Of a stretch of DNA of 5,620 nt, positions 1 to 5,179 are shown piece by piece (position 1 is the stretch's first letter; every line of letters starts with the position of its first letter). The stretch lies in contig JAJBVF010000458.1 of NCBI GenBank assembly GCA_020859965.1, forward strand, positions 1 to 5,620, given 5' to 3'. The stretch comes from Clostridiales bacterium. Its GTDB lineage: Bacteria > Bacillota > Clostridia > Lachnospirales > Lachnospiraceae. Below the pieces are notes generated by a model. That model did not search any database. It was not told where the DNA came from and saw only the letters and a list, made by a program, of their open reading frames with translations. A program made the position numbers and the translations under genes.

Positions 1-1
1 A

Positions 2-601
2 GAGAAGGCACAGCAGCTCGGCGCGAAGGTTGTGGCGATGAGCGATTCCAACGGATATGTATATGATGCGAATGGTATCAATCTTGATGTGGTTAAGGAC
101 ATCAAGGAAGTCCGCCGCGGCAGAATCAAAGAATATGCGGATGAGGTTCCGGGAGCAGTTTACACCGAAGGTAAAGGAATCTGGTCGATCAAGTGTGATA
201 TCGCTCTTCCGTGCGCGACTCAGAATGAGCTGAATCTGGCGGATGCGAAGACATTGAAGGCAAACGGCTGCATCGCAGTGGCAGAGGGCGCAAACATGCC
301 GACGACCCGTGAGGCGACAGATTATCTTCTTGCGGAAGGCGTGAAATTCCTGCCGGGCAAAGCTTCCAATGCAGGCGGCGTAGGTACTTCCGCACTCGAG
401 ATGTGCCAGAACAGCATGCGCAGAAGCTGGAGCTTCGAGGAAGTAGATGAGATGCTTCAGAGAATGATGAACGAGATTTATGAGAAGATCTCGGATGCGG
501 CTGCACGCTATGGCGTAGAGGGCAACTATGTGACCGGAGCAAACATCGCCGGATTTGAGAAGGTGGCGGATGCGATGATGGCACAGGGTACGGCACTGTA
601 A
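2..601 (+). CDS. gdhA: NADP-specific glutamate dehydrogenase, C-terminal part (5' end outside window)
   Basis: This enzyme catalyses reversible reductive amination of 2-oxoglutarate with ammonia to L-glutamate in the cytoplasm, linking nitrogen assimilation to the TCA cycle. The reading frame is open from base 2 (EKAQQLGAKVVAMSDSNGY), so 199 codons plus TAA are present, under half of the usual ~445 residues; an internal GTG at 32 is not a start. What is seen is the coenzyme (Rossmann) half: the MSDSNG segment near fragment residue 13, where NADP-type enzymes contact the nucleotide; CDIALPCATQNEL near 65-77; EGANMPTT near 95-102; PGKASNAGGVGTS near 118-130; and NYVTGANIAGF near 175-185. These are hallmark blocks of the hexameric small-subunit family. 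The glycine-rich dinucleotide fingerprint and the substrate domain with its catalytic lysine lie upstream of the window. NADP preference is inferred from the family, not proven. No terminator follows directly; the nearest is about 130 bases downstream. Confidence 0.96.
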   Translation, partial: EKAQQLGAKVVAMSDSNGYVYDANGINLDVVKDIKEVRRGRIKEYADEVPGAVYTEGKGIWSIKCDIALPCATQNELNLADAKTLKANGCIAVAEGANMPTTREATDYLLAEGVKFLPGKASNAGGVGTSALEMCQNSMRRSWSFEEVDEMLQRMMNEIYEKISDAAARYGVEGNYVTGANIAGFEKVADAMMAQGTAL

Positions 602-730
602 ATATCTTTAGTGTTGGTAGGTTGTTTCCGGTTTAGCGCAGCTGAAGCGACAGCGGAGAAAATGATTTGCCTCTGAATTCCTTTTGACTCAGGCTATCTG
701 GCTCGCAGCTTCGCAGAAATATAATGGAGT

Positions 731-775
731 GGGCAGGCTCTCTGACTATTGCGGTGAGGCTGCCCTTCCTTTTTT
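731..775 (+). terminator. Intrinsic terminator, probably of gdhA
   Basis: GGGCAG (731-736) pairs with CTGCCC (760-765). After one G/G mismatch the stem continues CTC/GAG, skips a T/T mismatch, then CTG/CGG with one G-U pair, closing a 7-base loop (745-751). The hairpin is followed at once by TTCCTTTTTT (766-775). It lies 129 bases beyond the gdhA stop and just before the hydrolase promoter, so it probably ends gdhA transcripts with a long 3' UTR. An attenuator for read-through into the hydrolase gene is the alternative. Confidence 0.75.
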
Positions 776-779
776 ATAC

Positions 780-805
780 GCAGGAGTTGACAAATCGTCT
801 CCTGC
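780..805. repeat. Perfect 7-bp inverted repeat enclosing the -35 box of the hydrolase promoter
   Basis: GCAGGAG (780-786) and CTCCTGC (799-805) are perfect reverse complements separated by 12 bases that begin with TTGACA. As DNA this could be an operator for a dimeric regulator that blocks or positions RNA polymerase. As RNA it would only appear in read-through transcripts. No regulator family is recognised from the half-site. Confidence 0.5.
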
Positions 806-816
806 TGGATTATACC
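787..816 (+). promoter_or_regulatory. Sigma-A-type promoter for the SGNH hydrolase gene
   Basis: A perfect -35 TTGACA (787-792) is followed after 18 bases by TATACC (811-816), which keeps the TATA core of a -10 box. The predicted start near 823 gives a leader of about 44 bases to the ATG at 867. Its position directly after the terminator at 731-775 supports an independent transcription unit. Confidence 0.6.
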
Positions 817-866
817 ATCCTTATGACATAGCACCCTTAAGATTGCGAAAGGATAAAAAGCAGCAT

Positions 867-1592
867 ATGAAGCTACAAGGATCATACATTATAAAATGGA
901 TAAAAATACCGGTATTGGCACTGGCCGTGATGTGTTGTATTCTGTCGCAGCCGCAGAAGGTATCGGCAAATGAAACGATTCGCGTGTTATTTATCGGGAA
1001 CAGTAAAACATACAAAAAGAACATACCAGGGAAATTTGCTTCCATTGCAAAAGCACAGGGAAAGGATGTCAGTGTCACGTCTGTAACGATCGGAGGGAAA
1101 TCCCTGTTTTATATTGCGGGGAAAAAAGCGAAGAAAATAACGGCTGAGGCATATGATTACGTGGTGATTCAGGAGCATACGGATACCAGCAGCCATTATT
1201 CAGCTTTTCGAAAGGGTGCAAAGGCGATTGCGAGGCTGGTGGAAAAAGAAAATCCAGACGTTCAGATTGTTGTCCGAAAGACCTGGCTTTACTGTGACTC
1301 TCTGGCATCTGAGAGAAAGCAGGCGTATTATTATGCGGAAAAAATAGCAGATGAGCTGGGCGCTATTGTCTCAGAGGATGGACTGGCATTTGACATATGC
1401 TCTTCTCTCTATCCATCTATAGAATTGTTTTCAGACAGGAAGCATCAGTCTGCAGCAGGAGCGTACTTATCTGCCTGCTGTATTTATGCCGCGATTTTTG
1501 AAGAATCTCCTGTAGGGTGCTCTTATACTGGCGGATTGACCGCTGCCCGGGCGAAGAAATTGCAGAAAATTGCTGTGGCGGTTACTTTTTAG
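867..1592 (+). CDS. Secreted SGNH/GDSL-like hydrolase, DUF4886 type
   Basis: This is a 241-aa protein, probably an extracytoplasmic esterase or lipase-like hydrolase; the substrate cannot be told from the sequence. Residues 1-34 form a signal peptide: a basic start, a hydrophobic run IPVLALAVMCCIL, and likely cleavage after VSA (34). Block I is VLFIGNSKT (40-48), with Ser46 as nucleophile in a GNS rather than GDS setting. IGGKSL (75-80) fits block II, YDYVVIQEHTDTS (96-108) replaces the classical GxND block, and DRKHQSAAGAYLSAC (190-204) supplies the Asp190/His193 pair and the DxxHxSxxGxYL signature of DUF4886-like members. The ATG at 867 is chosen because it precedes a proper signal peptide; longer in-frame readings from TTG at 684 cross the terminator and promoter. 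The Shine-Dalgarno AAAGGA (848-853) is weak, 13 bases away. The gene is A-rich: bases 1081-1140 have 24 G/C of 60, against 35 of 60 at 241-300 in gdhA. No clear terminator follows. Confidence 0.82.
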   Translation: MKLQGSYIIKWIKIPVLALAVMCCILSQPQKVSANETIRVLFIGNSKTYKKNIPGKFASIAKAQGKDVSVTSVTIGGKSLFYIAGKKAKKITAEAYDYVVIQEHTDTSSHYSAFRKGAKAIARLVEKENPDVQIVVRKTWLYCDSLASERKQAYYYAEKIADELGAIVSEDGLAFDICSSLYPSIELFSDRKHQSAAGAYLSACCIYAAIFEESPVGCSYTGGLTAARAKKLQKIAVAVTF

Positions 1593-1662
1593 CAAAAGTT
1601 ATTGGGCAATTATGGAAGGGCTGTTTAACGAAAAACAAGAAAAAAATGAAAAAAGAGAGAAA

Positions 1663-1689
1663 TTAGCACTCACCTCTTTACAGTGCTAA
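1663..1689. promoter_or_regulatory. CIRCE operator (HrcA binding site) controlling clpB
   Basis: TTAGCACTC (1663-1671), a 9-base spacer, then CAGTGCTAA (1681-1689). The known CIRCE consensus is TTAGCACTC-N9-GAGTGCTAA, so 17 of 18 arm positions match; the only change is C instead of G at 1681. HrcA repressor binding here would keep clpB low until heat or protein-folding stress titrates the GroEL-dependent repressor. The regulator itself is not in the window. No CtsR-type direct repeat was seen in the same region. Confidence 0.95.
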
Positions 1690-1705
1690 CAAAATGTGTT
1701 ATAGT
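1677..1705 (+). promoter_or_regulatory. Sigma-A extended -10 promoter of clpB, overlapping CIRCE
   Basis: The -35 is TTTACA (1677-1682), 5 of 6 to consensus, followed by a 17-base spacer and TATAGT (1700-1705), preceded by TGT (1697-1699) as an extended -10. Transcription should start near 1712, leaving a ~60-base leader. A purine-rich tract with A-runs at 1631-1662 lies upstream and could act as an UP-like element. The -35 spans the end of the CIRCE spacer and the first two bases of its right arm, so HrcA binding would exclude RNA polymerase. Confidence 0.82.
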
Positions 1706-1762
1706 TCGGTTGTAACAAGGACATGAGCTGCAACCCGCATCATCGATACGGGATGTGTAATG

Positions 1763-1768
1763 AGGAGG
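1763..1768 (+). promoter_or_regulatory. Ribosome binding site that decides the clpB start
   Basis: AGGAGG (1763-1768) lies 6 bases before ATG 1775. An earlier in-frame ATG at 1760 directly abuts this site and would add MRREL; it has no ribosome binding site of its own, so translation starts at 1775 with MNISKFTQKS, the usual ClpB N-terminus. Confidence 0.88.
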
Positions 1769-1774
1769 GAGCTT

Positions 1775-4378
1775 ATGAATATCAGTAAATTTACGCAGAA
1801 ATCAATTCAGGCGGTCAATGATCTGGAAAAGACCGCTTATGAGTTTGGCAATCAGGAGATTGAAGAAGAGCATCTGCTGTATACCCTGCTTCATCAGGAG
1901 GACAGTCTGATCGGCAAGCTGATAGAGAAGATGGAGATCCAGAGAGAGTATTTTGAGAACCGGCTGGAGCAGGCCTTGAATGCCCGGGTGAAGGTATCCG
2001 GCGGGAATCCATACATTGGCCAGTATTTGAATAAGGTACTGGTTAGCGCGGAGGATGTGGCGAAGCAGATGGGCGATGAGTATGTGTCGGTTGAGCATCT
2101 GTTTCTTTCTCTGCTGAATCATCCAAGTCCGTCTATGAAACAGTTCTTTCAGGAATTTGGCATTACAAAGGAGCGTTTTTTGCAGGCGCTTTCTACGGTG
2201 CGCGGCAATCAGCGGGTGACTTCGGACAATCCGGAGGAGACTTATGATACATTAAATAAATACGGACAGGACCTGGTGGAAAAGGCGCGGAACCAGAAGC
2301 TGGATCCGGTGATCGGACGTGATTCGGAGATCCGCAATGTTATCCGCATTCTGTCACGCAAGACGAAGAACAATCCGGTGCTGATCGGTGAGCCTGGCGT
2401 CGGAAAGACGGCGGTGGTCGAAGGCCTGGCGCAGCGGATCGTGCGCGGCGATGTGCCGGAAGGACTGAAGGATAAGAAAATTTTTTCTCTGGACATGGGC
2501 GCACTTGTGGCGGGCGCGAAATACCGCGGCGAGTTTGAGGAGCGGCTGAAGGCTGTCCTGGAAGAAGTGCGCAAGAGCGAGGGCGAGATCATCCTTTTCA
2601 TCGATGAGCTGCACCTGATCGTTGGCGCGGGCAAGACGGACGGCGCGATGGACGCCGGCAATATGCTGAAGCCGATGCTGGCGCGCGGTGAGTTGCACTG
2701 CATTGGAGCGACGACATTAGACGAGTACCGCAAATACATCGAAAAGGACGCGGCTCTGGAGCGCCGGTTCCAGCCGGTGCTGGTCGATGAGCCGACGGTG
2801 GAGGATACGATTTCAATTCTGAGAGGTTTAAAAGATCGCTATGAGGTCTTCCACGGTGTAAAGATTACCGACAGCGCGCTCGTGGCGGCGGCGACACTTT
2901 CGCATCGTTACATTTCTGACCGCTTCCTGCCGGACAAGGCGATCGATCTGGTGGATGAGGCCTGCGCTCTGATCAAGACGGAACTGGATTCTCTTCCGAC
3001 GGAGCTGGATGAACTGCAGCGGCGGATCATGCAGATGGAGATCGAGGAGGCCGCGCTGAAAAAGGAGACCGATAAGCCAAGCCGGGAGCGCCTGGAGACA
3101 TTGCAGCGCGAGCTGGCTGAGCTGAGGGATGAGTTTAATTCCCAGAAAGCGCAGTGGGATAATGAGAAAAAGGCAGTCGAAAATCTGTCTACACTCCGTG
3201 AGCAGATCGAGGCGCTGAATAAGGAGATTGAGCTGGCGCAGCGCGAGTATGATCTGAACAAGGCGGCACAGCTTCAGTACGGCGAGCTGCCGAAGCTTCA
3301 GAAACAGCTGGAGATTGAGGAAGAAAAGGTTCACAACCGCGATATGACGCTGGTGCATGAGAGCGTCACGGAGGAAGAAATTTCACGGATCATTTCCCGG
3401 TGGACGGGGATTCCGGTGGCGAAGCTGACGCAGGGAGAGCGCGAGAAGATCCTCGCTCTGGATGATGAACTGCACAAACGGGTCGTCGGACAGGATGACG
3501 GTGTGGAAAAGGTGACGGAGGCAATTCTCCGCTCCAAAGCGGGAATCAAGGATCCGTCGAAACCGATCGGTTCTTTCCTGTTTCTCGGACCGACCGGTGT
3601 CGGCAAGACAGAGCTGGCGAAAGCGCTGGCGCAGAATCTGTTTGATGATGAGCAGAATATGGTTCGTATCGATATGAGTGAATATATGGAGAAGCATTCT
3701 GTCTCCCGTCTGATCGGAGCGCCTCCGGGATATGTCGGATATGAGGAAGGCGGTCAGCTCACTGAGGCGGTGCGCCGCAAACCTTATTCTGTGGTATTGT
3801 TTGACGAGGTGGAGAAAGCACATCCGGATGTCTTCAATGTACTGCTGCAGGTGCTGGACGACGGCCGGATTACCGATTCGCAGGGGCGCACGGTGGACTT
3901 TAAGAATACGATCCTCATTATGACATCGAACATTGGCTCCCAGTTTTTGCTGGAAGGGATTGAGCCGGACGGCAGTATCCGCCAGGAATGTCAGGATCGT
4001 GTCATGGAGCAGCTGCGCGCGAGCTTCCGGCCGGAATTTCTGAACCGGCTGGATGAGATCATTATGTTTAAACCGTTGACAAAGGACAATATCGGCAATA
4101 TTATTGACCTGATGATGAAAGATCTGAACCGCCGCCTTGCGGCACAGGATATTCATCTGGAGCTGACACAGGACGCGAAGGATTATATTATCGAAGGCGG
4201 TTACGATCCGGTCTACGGCGCCCGTCCGCTCAAACGGTTCCTGCAGAAAAATGTAGAGACGCTGGCGGCGCGGCTGATTCTTTCCGGTAAGGTCGGGATG
4301 GACGATACGATCGTGTTCCGGACAGAGGATGGTCAGCTGAGGGCGGATGTGAAGAAGCCCGTGGAGGTTGTGGACTGA
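1775..4378 (+). CDS. clpB: ATP-dependent chaperone ClpB (Hsp100 disaggregase)
   Basis: This cytoplasmic hexameric AAA+ disaggregase threads aggregated proteins through its central pore, working with DnaK/DnaJ/GrpE. The 867-aa length is normal for ClpB. Domains in order: twin Clp N-terminal repeats (~1-145); first AAA+ module (~160-395) with Walker A GEPGVGKT (205-212), pore loop KYRG (249-252), Walker B ILFIDELH (273-280) and arginine-finger region ERRF (329-332); a charged, heptad-rich coiled-coil middle domain (~400-525), which separates ClpB from ClpA and is longer than in ClpC; second AAA+ module with Walker A GPTGVGKT (605-612), pore loop GYVG (652-655), Walker B VVLFDEVE (673-680), FRPEFLNRLDE (751-761) and sensor-2 GARPLKR (815-821). 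No ClpP-binding IGL-type loop is evident in the second module, as expected for ClpB. All catalytic motifs are intact, with no frameshift. CIRCE control indicates heat-shock induction. The next gene follows after 181 bases with no terminator seen. Confidence 0.98.
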   Translation: MNISKFTQKSIQAVNDLEKTAYEFGNQEIEEEHLLYTLLHQEDSLIGKLIEKMEIQREYFENRLEQALNARVKVSGGNPYIGQYLNKVLVSAEDVAKQMGDEYVSVEHLFLSLLNHPSPSMKQFFQEFGITKERFLQALSTVRGNQRVTSDNPEETYDTLNKYGQDLVEKARNQKLDPVIGRDSEIRNVIRILSRKTKNNPVLIGEPGVGKTAVVEGLAQRIVRGDVPEGLKDKKIFSLDMGALVAGAKYRGEFEERLKAVLEEVRKSEGEIILFIDELHLIVGAGKTDGAMDAGNMLKPMLARGELHCIGATTLDEYRKYIEKDAALERRFQPVLVDEPTVEDTISILRGLKDRYEVFHGVKITDSALVAAATLSHRYISDRFLPDKAIDLVDEACALIKTELDSLPTELDELQRRIMQMEIEEAALKKETDKPSRERLETLQRELAELRDEFNSQKAQWDNEKKAVENLSTLREQIEALNKEIELAQREYDLNKAAQLQYGELPKLQKQLEIEEEKVHNRDMTLVHESVTEEEISRIISRWTGIPVAKLTQGEREKILALDDELHKRVVGQDDGVEKVTEAILRSKAGIKDPSKPIGSFLFLGPTGVGKTELAKALAQNLFDDEQNMVRIDMSEYMEKHSVSRLIGAPPGYVGYEEGGQLTEAVRRKPYSVVLFDEVEKAHPDVFNVLLQVLDDGRITDSQGRTVDFKNTILIMTSNIGSQFLLEGIEPDGSIRQECQDRVMEQLRASFRPEFLNRLDEIIMFKPLTKDNIGNIIDLMMKDLNRRLAAQDIHLELTQDAKDYIIEGGYDPVYGARPLKRFLQKNVETLAARLILSGKVGMDDTIVFRTEDGQLRADVKKPVEVVD

Positions 4379-4545
4379 GAGCGAGAGTAAAGAAGGCCGC
4401 AGACCGAGGGTGAATGAGAGGAAGACCTGTCGGCCGGCTGAACCGTGGAGTGTGCCGCGGCGGCAATGCCAGGATTGTGGACGGGGAAAGTGTACTGGAA
4501 ACACGCTGGTGAATATAAGGCGAAAAGAATTCAGAATGCTCGGAT

Positions 4546-4552
4546 GGAGGAG
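4546..4552 (+). promoter_or_regulatory. Ribosome binding site for the DUF4250 gene
   Basis: GGAGGAG (4546-4552) is 7 bases before the ATG at 4560. It fixes the short 58-codon start. The same frame is open back to a TTG at 4368 inside the end of clpB, but that extension (Arg/Cys-rich, low complexity) has no initiation signal and does not resemble the family. Confidence 0.85.
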
Positions 4553-4559
4553 AACAAAG

Positions 4560-4736
4560 ATGGAGTTACCCAATGACCCGATGATTTTATTAAGCTATGT
4601 GAATACGCAGCTCCGCGATCATTACGCGTCACTGGACGACCTCTGCGCGGGACTGGGTGTTTCCAGAGAGAACCTGACGGAAAAGCTGGCGGCTGTCGAT
4701 TATGAGTATGATGAAGGGAGAAATGCTTTTGTCTGA
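4560..4736 (+). CDS. Small DUF4250-family protein, function unknown
   Basis: This is a 58-aa acidic, probably cytoplasmic protein with no signal peptide or membrane segment. The sequence begins MELPNDPMILLSYVNTQLRD, and the segment SLDDLCAGLGVSRENLTEKL (residues 24-43) looks like a small helix-turn-helix-like helical unit, ending with YEYDEGRNAFV. The pattern PxDPxxLLSYVNTxLRDxYxSLDxLC..G...xxLxxKLxxxxYEYDxxxNxFV is that of DUF4250, recognised from memory; the family is short and typical of Clostridia, with no established role. The gene lies 181 bases after clpB. No convincing promoter is seen between them (a TATAAG at 4514-4519 lacks a good -35), and a terminator follows 37 bases after the stop, so it probably shares the heat-shock transcript. 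A role in protein quality control is only suggested by that position; DNA or RNA binding is equally possible. Confidence 0.85.
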   Translation: MELPNDPMILLSYVNTQLRDHYASLDDLCAGLGVSRENLTEKLAAVDYEYDEGRNAFV

Positions 4737-4773
4737 GGCCTGCTATTCTGAATAGTTACGAATGTTTTAAGAG

Positions 4774-4832
4774 GTCCTGTCCTCTGTAGACCTGATGTGA
4801 ATATGTCAGGTATGCAGTGAACAGGGCTTTTT
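4774..4832 (+). terminator. Intrinsic terminator of the clpB-DUF4250 unit
   Basis: This is a long symmetric hairpin: GTCCTGT (4774-4780) pairs with ACAGGGC (4821-4827, one G-U), then a 3x3 internal loop, CTG/CAG (4784-4786 with 4815-4817), another 3x3 internal loop, ACCTGA/TCAGGT (4790-4795 with 4806-4811) and a 10-base loop. Five T follow directly (4828-4832). A competing hairpin GAGG/CCTC (4771-4774 with 4781-4784) also exists. It starts 37 bases after the DUF4250 stop. Confidence 0.75.
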
Positions 4833-4850
4833 ACATTTGTGCGCAGAGCT

Positions 4851-4882
4851 GCGCGGGAGATCTTCCGCAGCCCGCGCGCGGG
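4851..4882. repeat. GC-rich hairpin and 12-bp perfect palindrome
   Basis: GCGCGGG (4851-4857) pairs perfectly with CCCGCGC (4871-4877) around a 13-base loop. The right arm is also part of the perfect palindrome CCCGCGCGCGGG (4871-4882), which overlaps the base of the next hairpin. A smaller GCGCA/TGCGC hairpin (4841-4854) precedes it. These structures are mutually exclusive in part. Confidence 0.6.
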
Positions 4883-4910
4883 AAGGAGGTGACAAGCCGC
4901 CTCCTTCCCG
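4879..4910. terminator. Perfect 11-bp hairpin, possible backup terminator
   Basis: CGGGAAGGAGG (4879-4889) pairs without mismatch to CCTCCTTCCCG (4900-4910), with loop TGACAAGCCG. The trailing ATTTATAA is only weakly U-rich, so termination is plausible but not certain. The left arm and loop contain GGAAGGAGGTGA, nearly identical to an ideal Shine-Dalgarno sequence, but no credible coding frame follows. Confidence 0.5.
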
Positions 4911-4971
4911 ATTTATAAGCTTTGGTGTATTCGGAACAGGTCAGTATGCGGTTTTGAAGCAGATTGGAGCC

Positions 4972-5009
4972 TTCCTACAATTTGTAGGAAAACTATCTGG
5001 AATTTCCTA
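4972..5009. promoter_or_regulatory. Candidate operator: perfect 19-bp dyad plus third half-site
   Basis: TTCCTACAA and TTGTAGGAA flank a single central T (4972-4990) as a perfect 9-bp inverted repeat. The half-site recurs as TTTCCTA (5003-5009), which forms a second inverted repeat with TAGGAAA (4985-4991). The array ends 35 bases before the extended -10 at 5044, a usual position for an activator or repressor. There is no T-run after the dyad, so it is not a terminator. Confidence 0.6.
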
Positions 5010-5040
5010 AGAATTGACACTGTCGAAGAGACTGTGCAAA

Positions 5041-5049
5041 TGGTACAAT
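5041..5049 (+). promoter_or_regulatory. Extended -10 promoter for the URO-D-like gene
   Basis: TGG (5041-5043) followed by TACAAT (5044-5049) makes an extended -10. The best -35 at normal spacing is poor (TGTCGA, 5021-5026), while a perfect TTGACA (5014-5019) is 24 bases upstream of the -10, too far for normal sigma-A use. A weak -35 behind an operator-like dyad suggests an activator-dependent promoter. The start near 5056 leaves a ~125-base leader. Confidence 0.5.
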
Positions 5050-5163
5050 ATTTTTGTCGAAATTGATGGTGCGGAAGTTGTTTTGACGATAACGGAATCA
5101 TGCGCGGCGCTTTTTAGCCCGGCGGTTTGACCGGATTTTTGAAAGGCACTGACCGTATGAGAA

Positions 5164-5171
5164 AAGGAGGT
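5164..5171 (+). promoter_or_regulatory. Strong ribosome binding site of the URO-D-like gene
   Basis: AAGGAGGT (5164-5171) ends 8 bases before ATG 5180 and matches the 16S anti-Shine-Dalgarno closely. It decides the start in favour of 5180 over the out-of-frame ATG at 5157. Confidence 0.85.
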
Positions 5172-5179
5172 ATACAAAC

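Larger units (their letters stand above)
4737..5179. other. 443-base non-coding region between DUF4250 gene and URO-D-like gene
   Basis: No plausible gene lies here on either strand; the open frames are short and lack initiation signals. In order it holds: a small CTATT/AATAG hairpin (4743-4755), a long terminator (4774-4832), GC-rich hairpins (4841-4910), about 60 bases without recognisable signals (4911-4971), a perfect dyad plus an extra half-site (4972-5009), a TTGACA (5014-5019) too far from the next -10, an extended -10 promoter (5041-5049), and a ~125-base leader with weak hairpins before a strong ribosome binding site. Confidence 0.8.

Noticed and set aside
684..725. Promoter made of TTGACT (684-689) and TATAAT (720-725)
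   Set aside because: The 30-base spacer is incompatible with sigma-A, and transcription would end almost at once in the hairpin at 731-775.
684..866. N-terminal extension of the hydrolase from TTG 684
   Set aside because: It would run through a terminator and the gene's own promoter, has no ribosome binding site, and would bury the signal peptide; ATG 867 is preferred.
1734..1752. Hairpin in the clpB leader (CCCG/CGGG)
   Set aside because: Only 4 bp with an 11-base loop; too weak to claim an RNA thermometer or other control element.
1760..1774. Earlier clpB start at ATG 1760
   Set aside because: It overlaps the ribosome binding site that serves ATG 1775 and adds five residues not typical of ClpB.
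4368..4559. Upstream extension of the DUF4250 frame from TTG 4368
   Set aside because: No initiation signal, low-complexity Arg/Cys-rich sequence, and a good ribosome binding site supports ATG 4560.
3383..4573. 396-codon open frame on the - strand opposite clpB
   Set aside because: It is the antisense shadow of a conserved GC-rich gene; the translation is rich in His, Arg, Leu and Ile without recognisable domains, and clpB on the + strand is intact with all motifs.
5014..5049. Classical promoter pairing TTGACA (5014-5019) with TACAAT (5044-5049)
   Set aside because: The 24-base spacer is far beyond the usual 16-18; the -10 is better explained as an extended -10 element.
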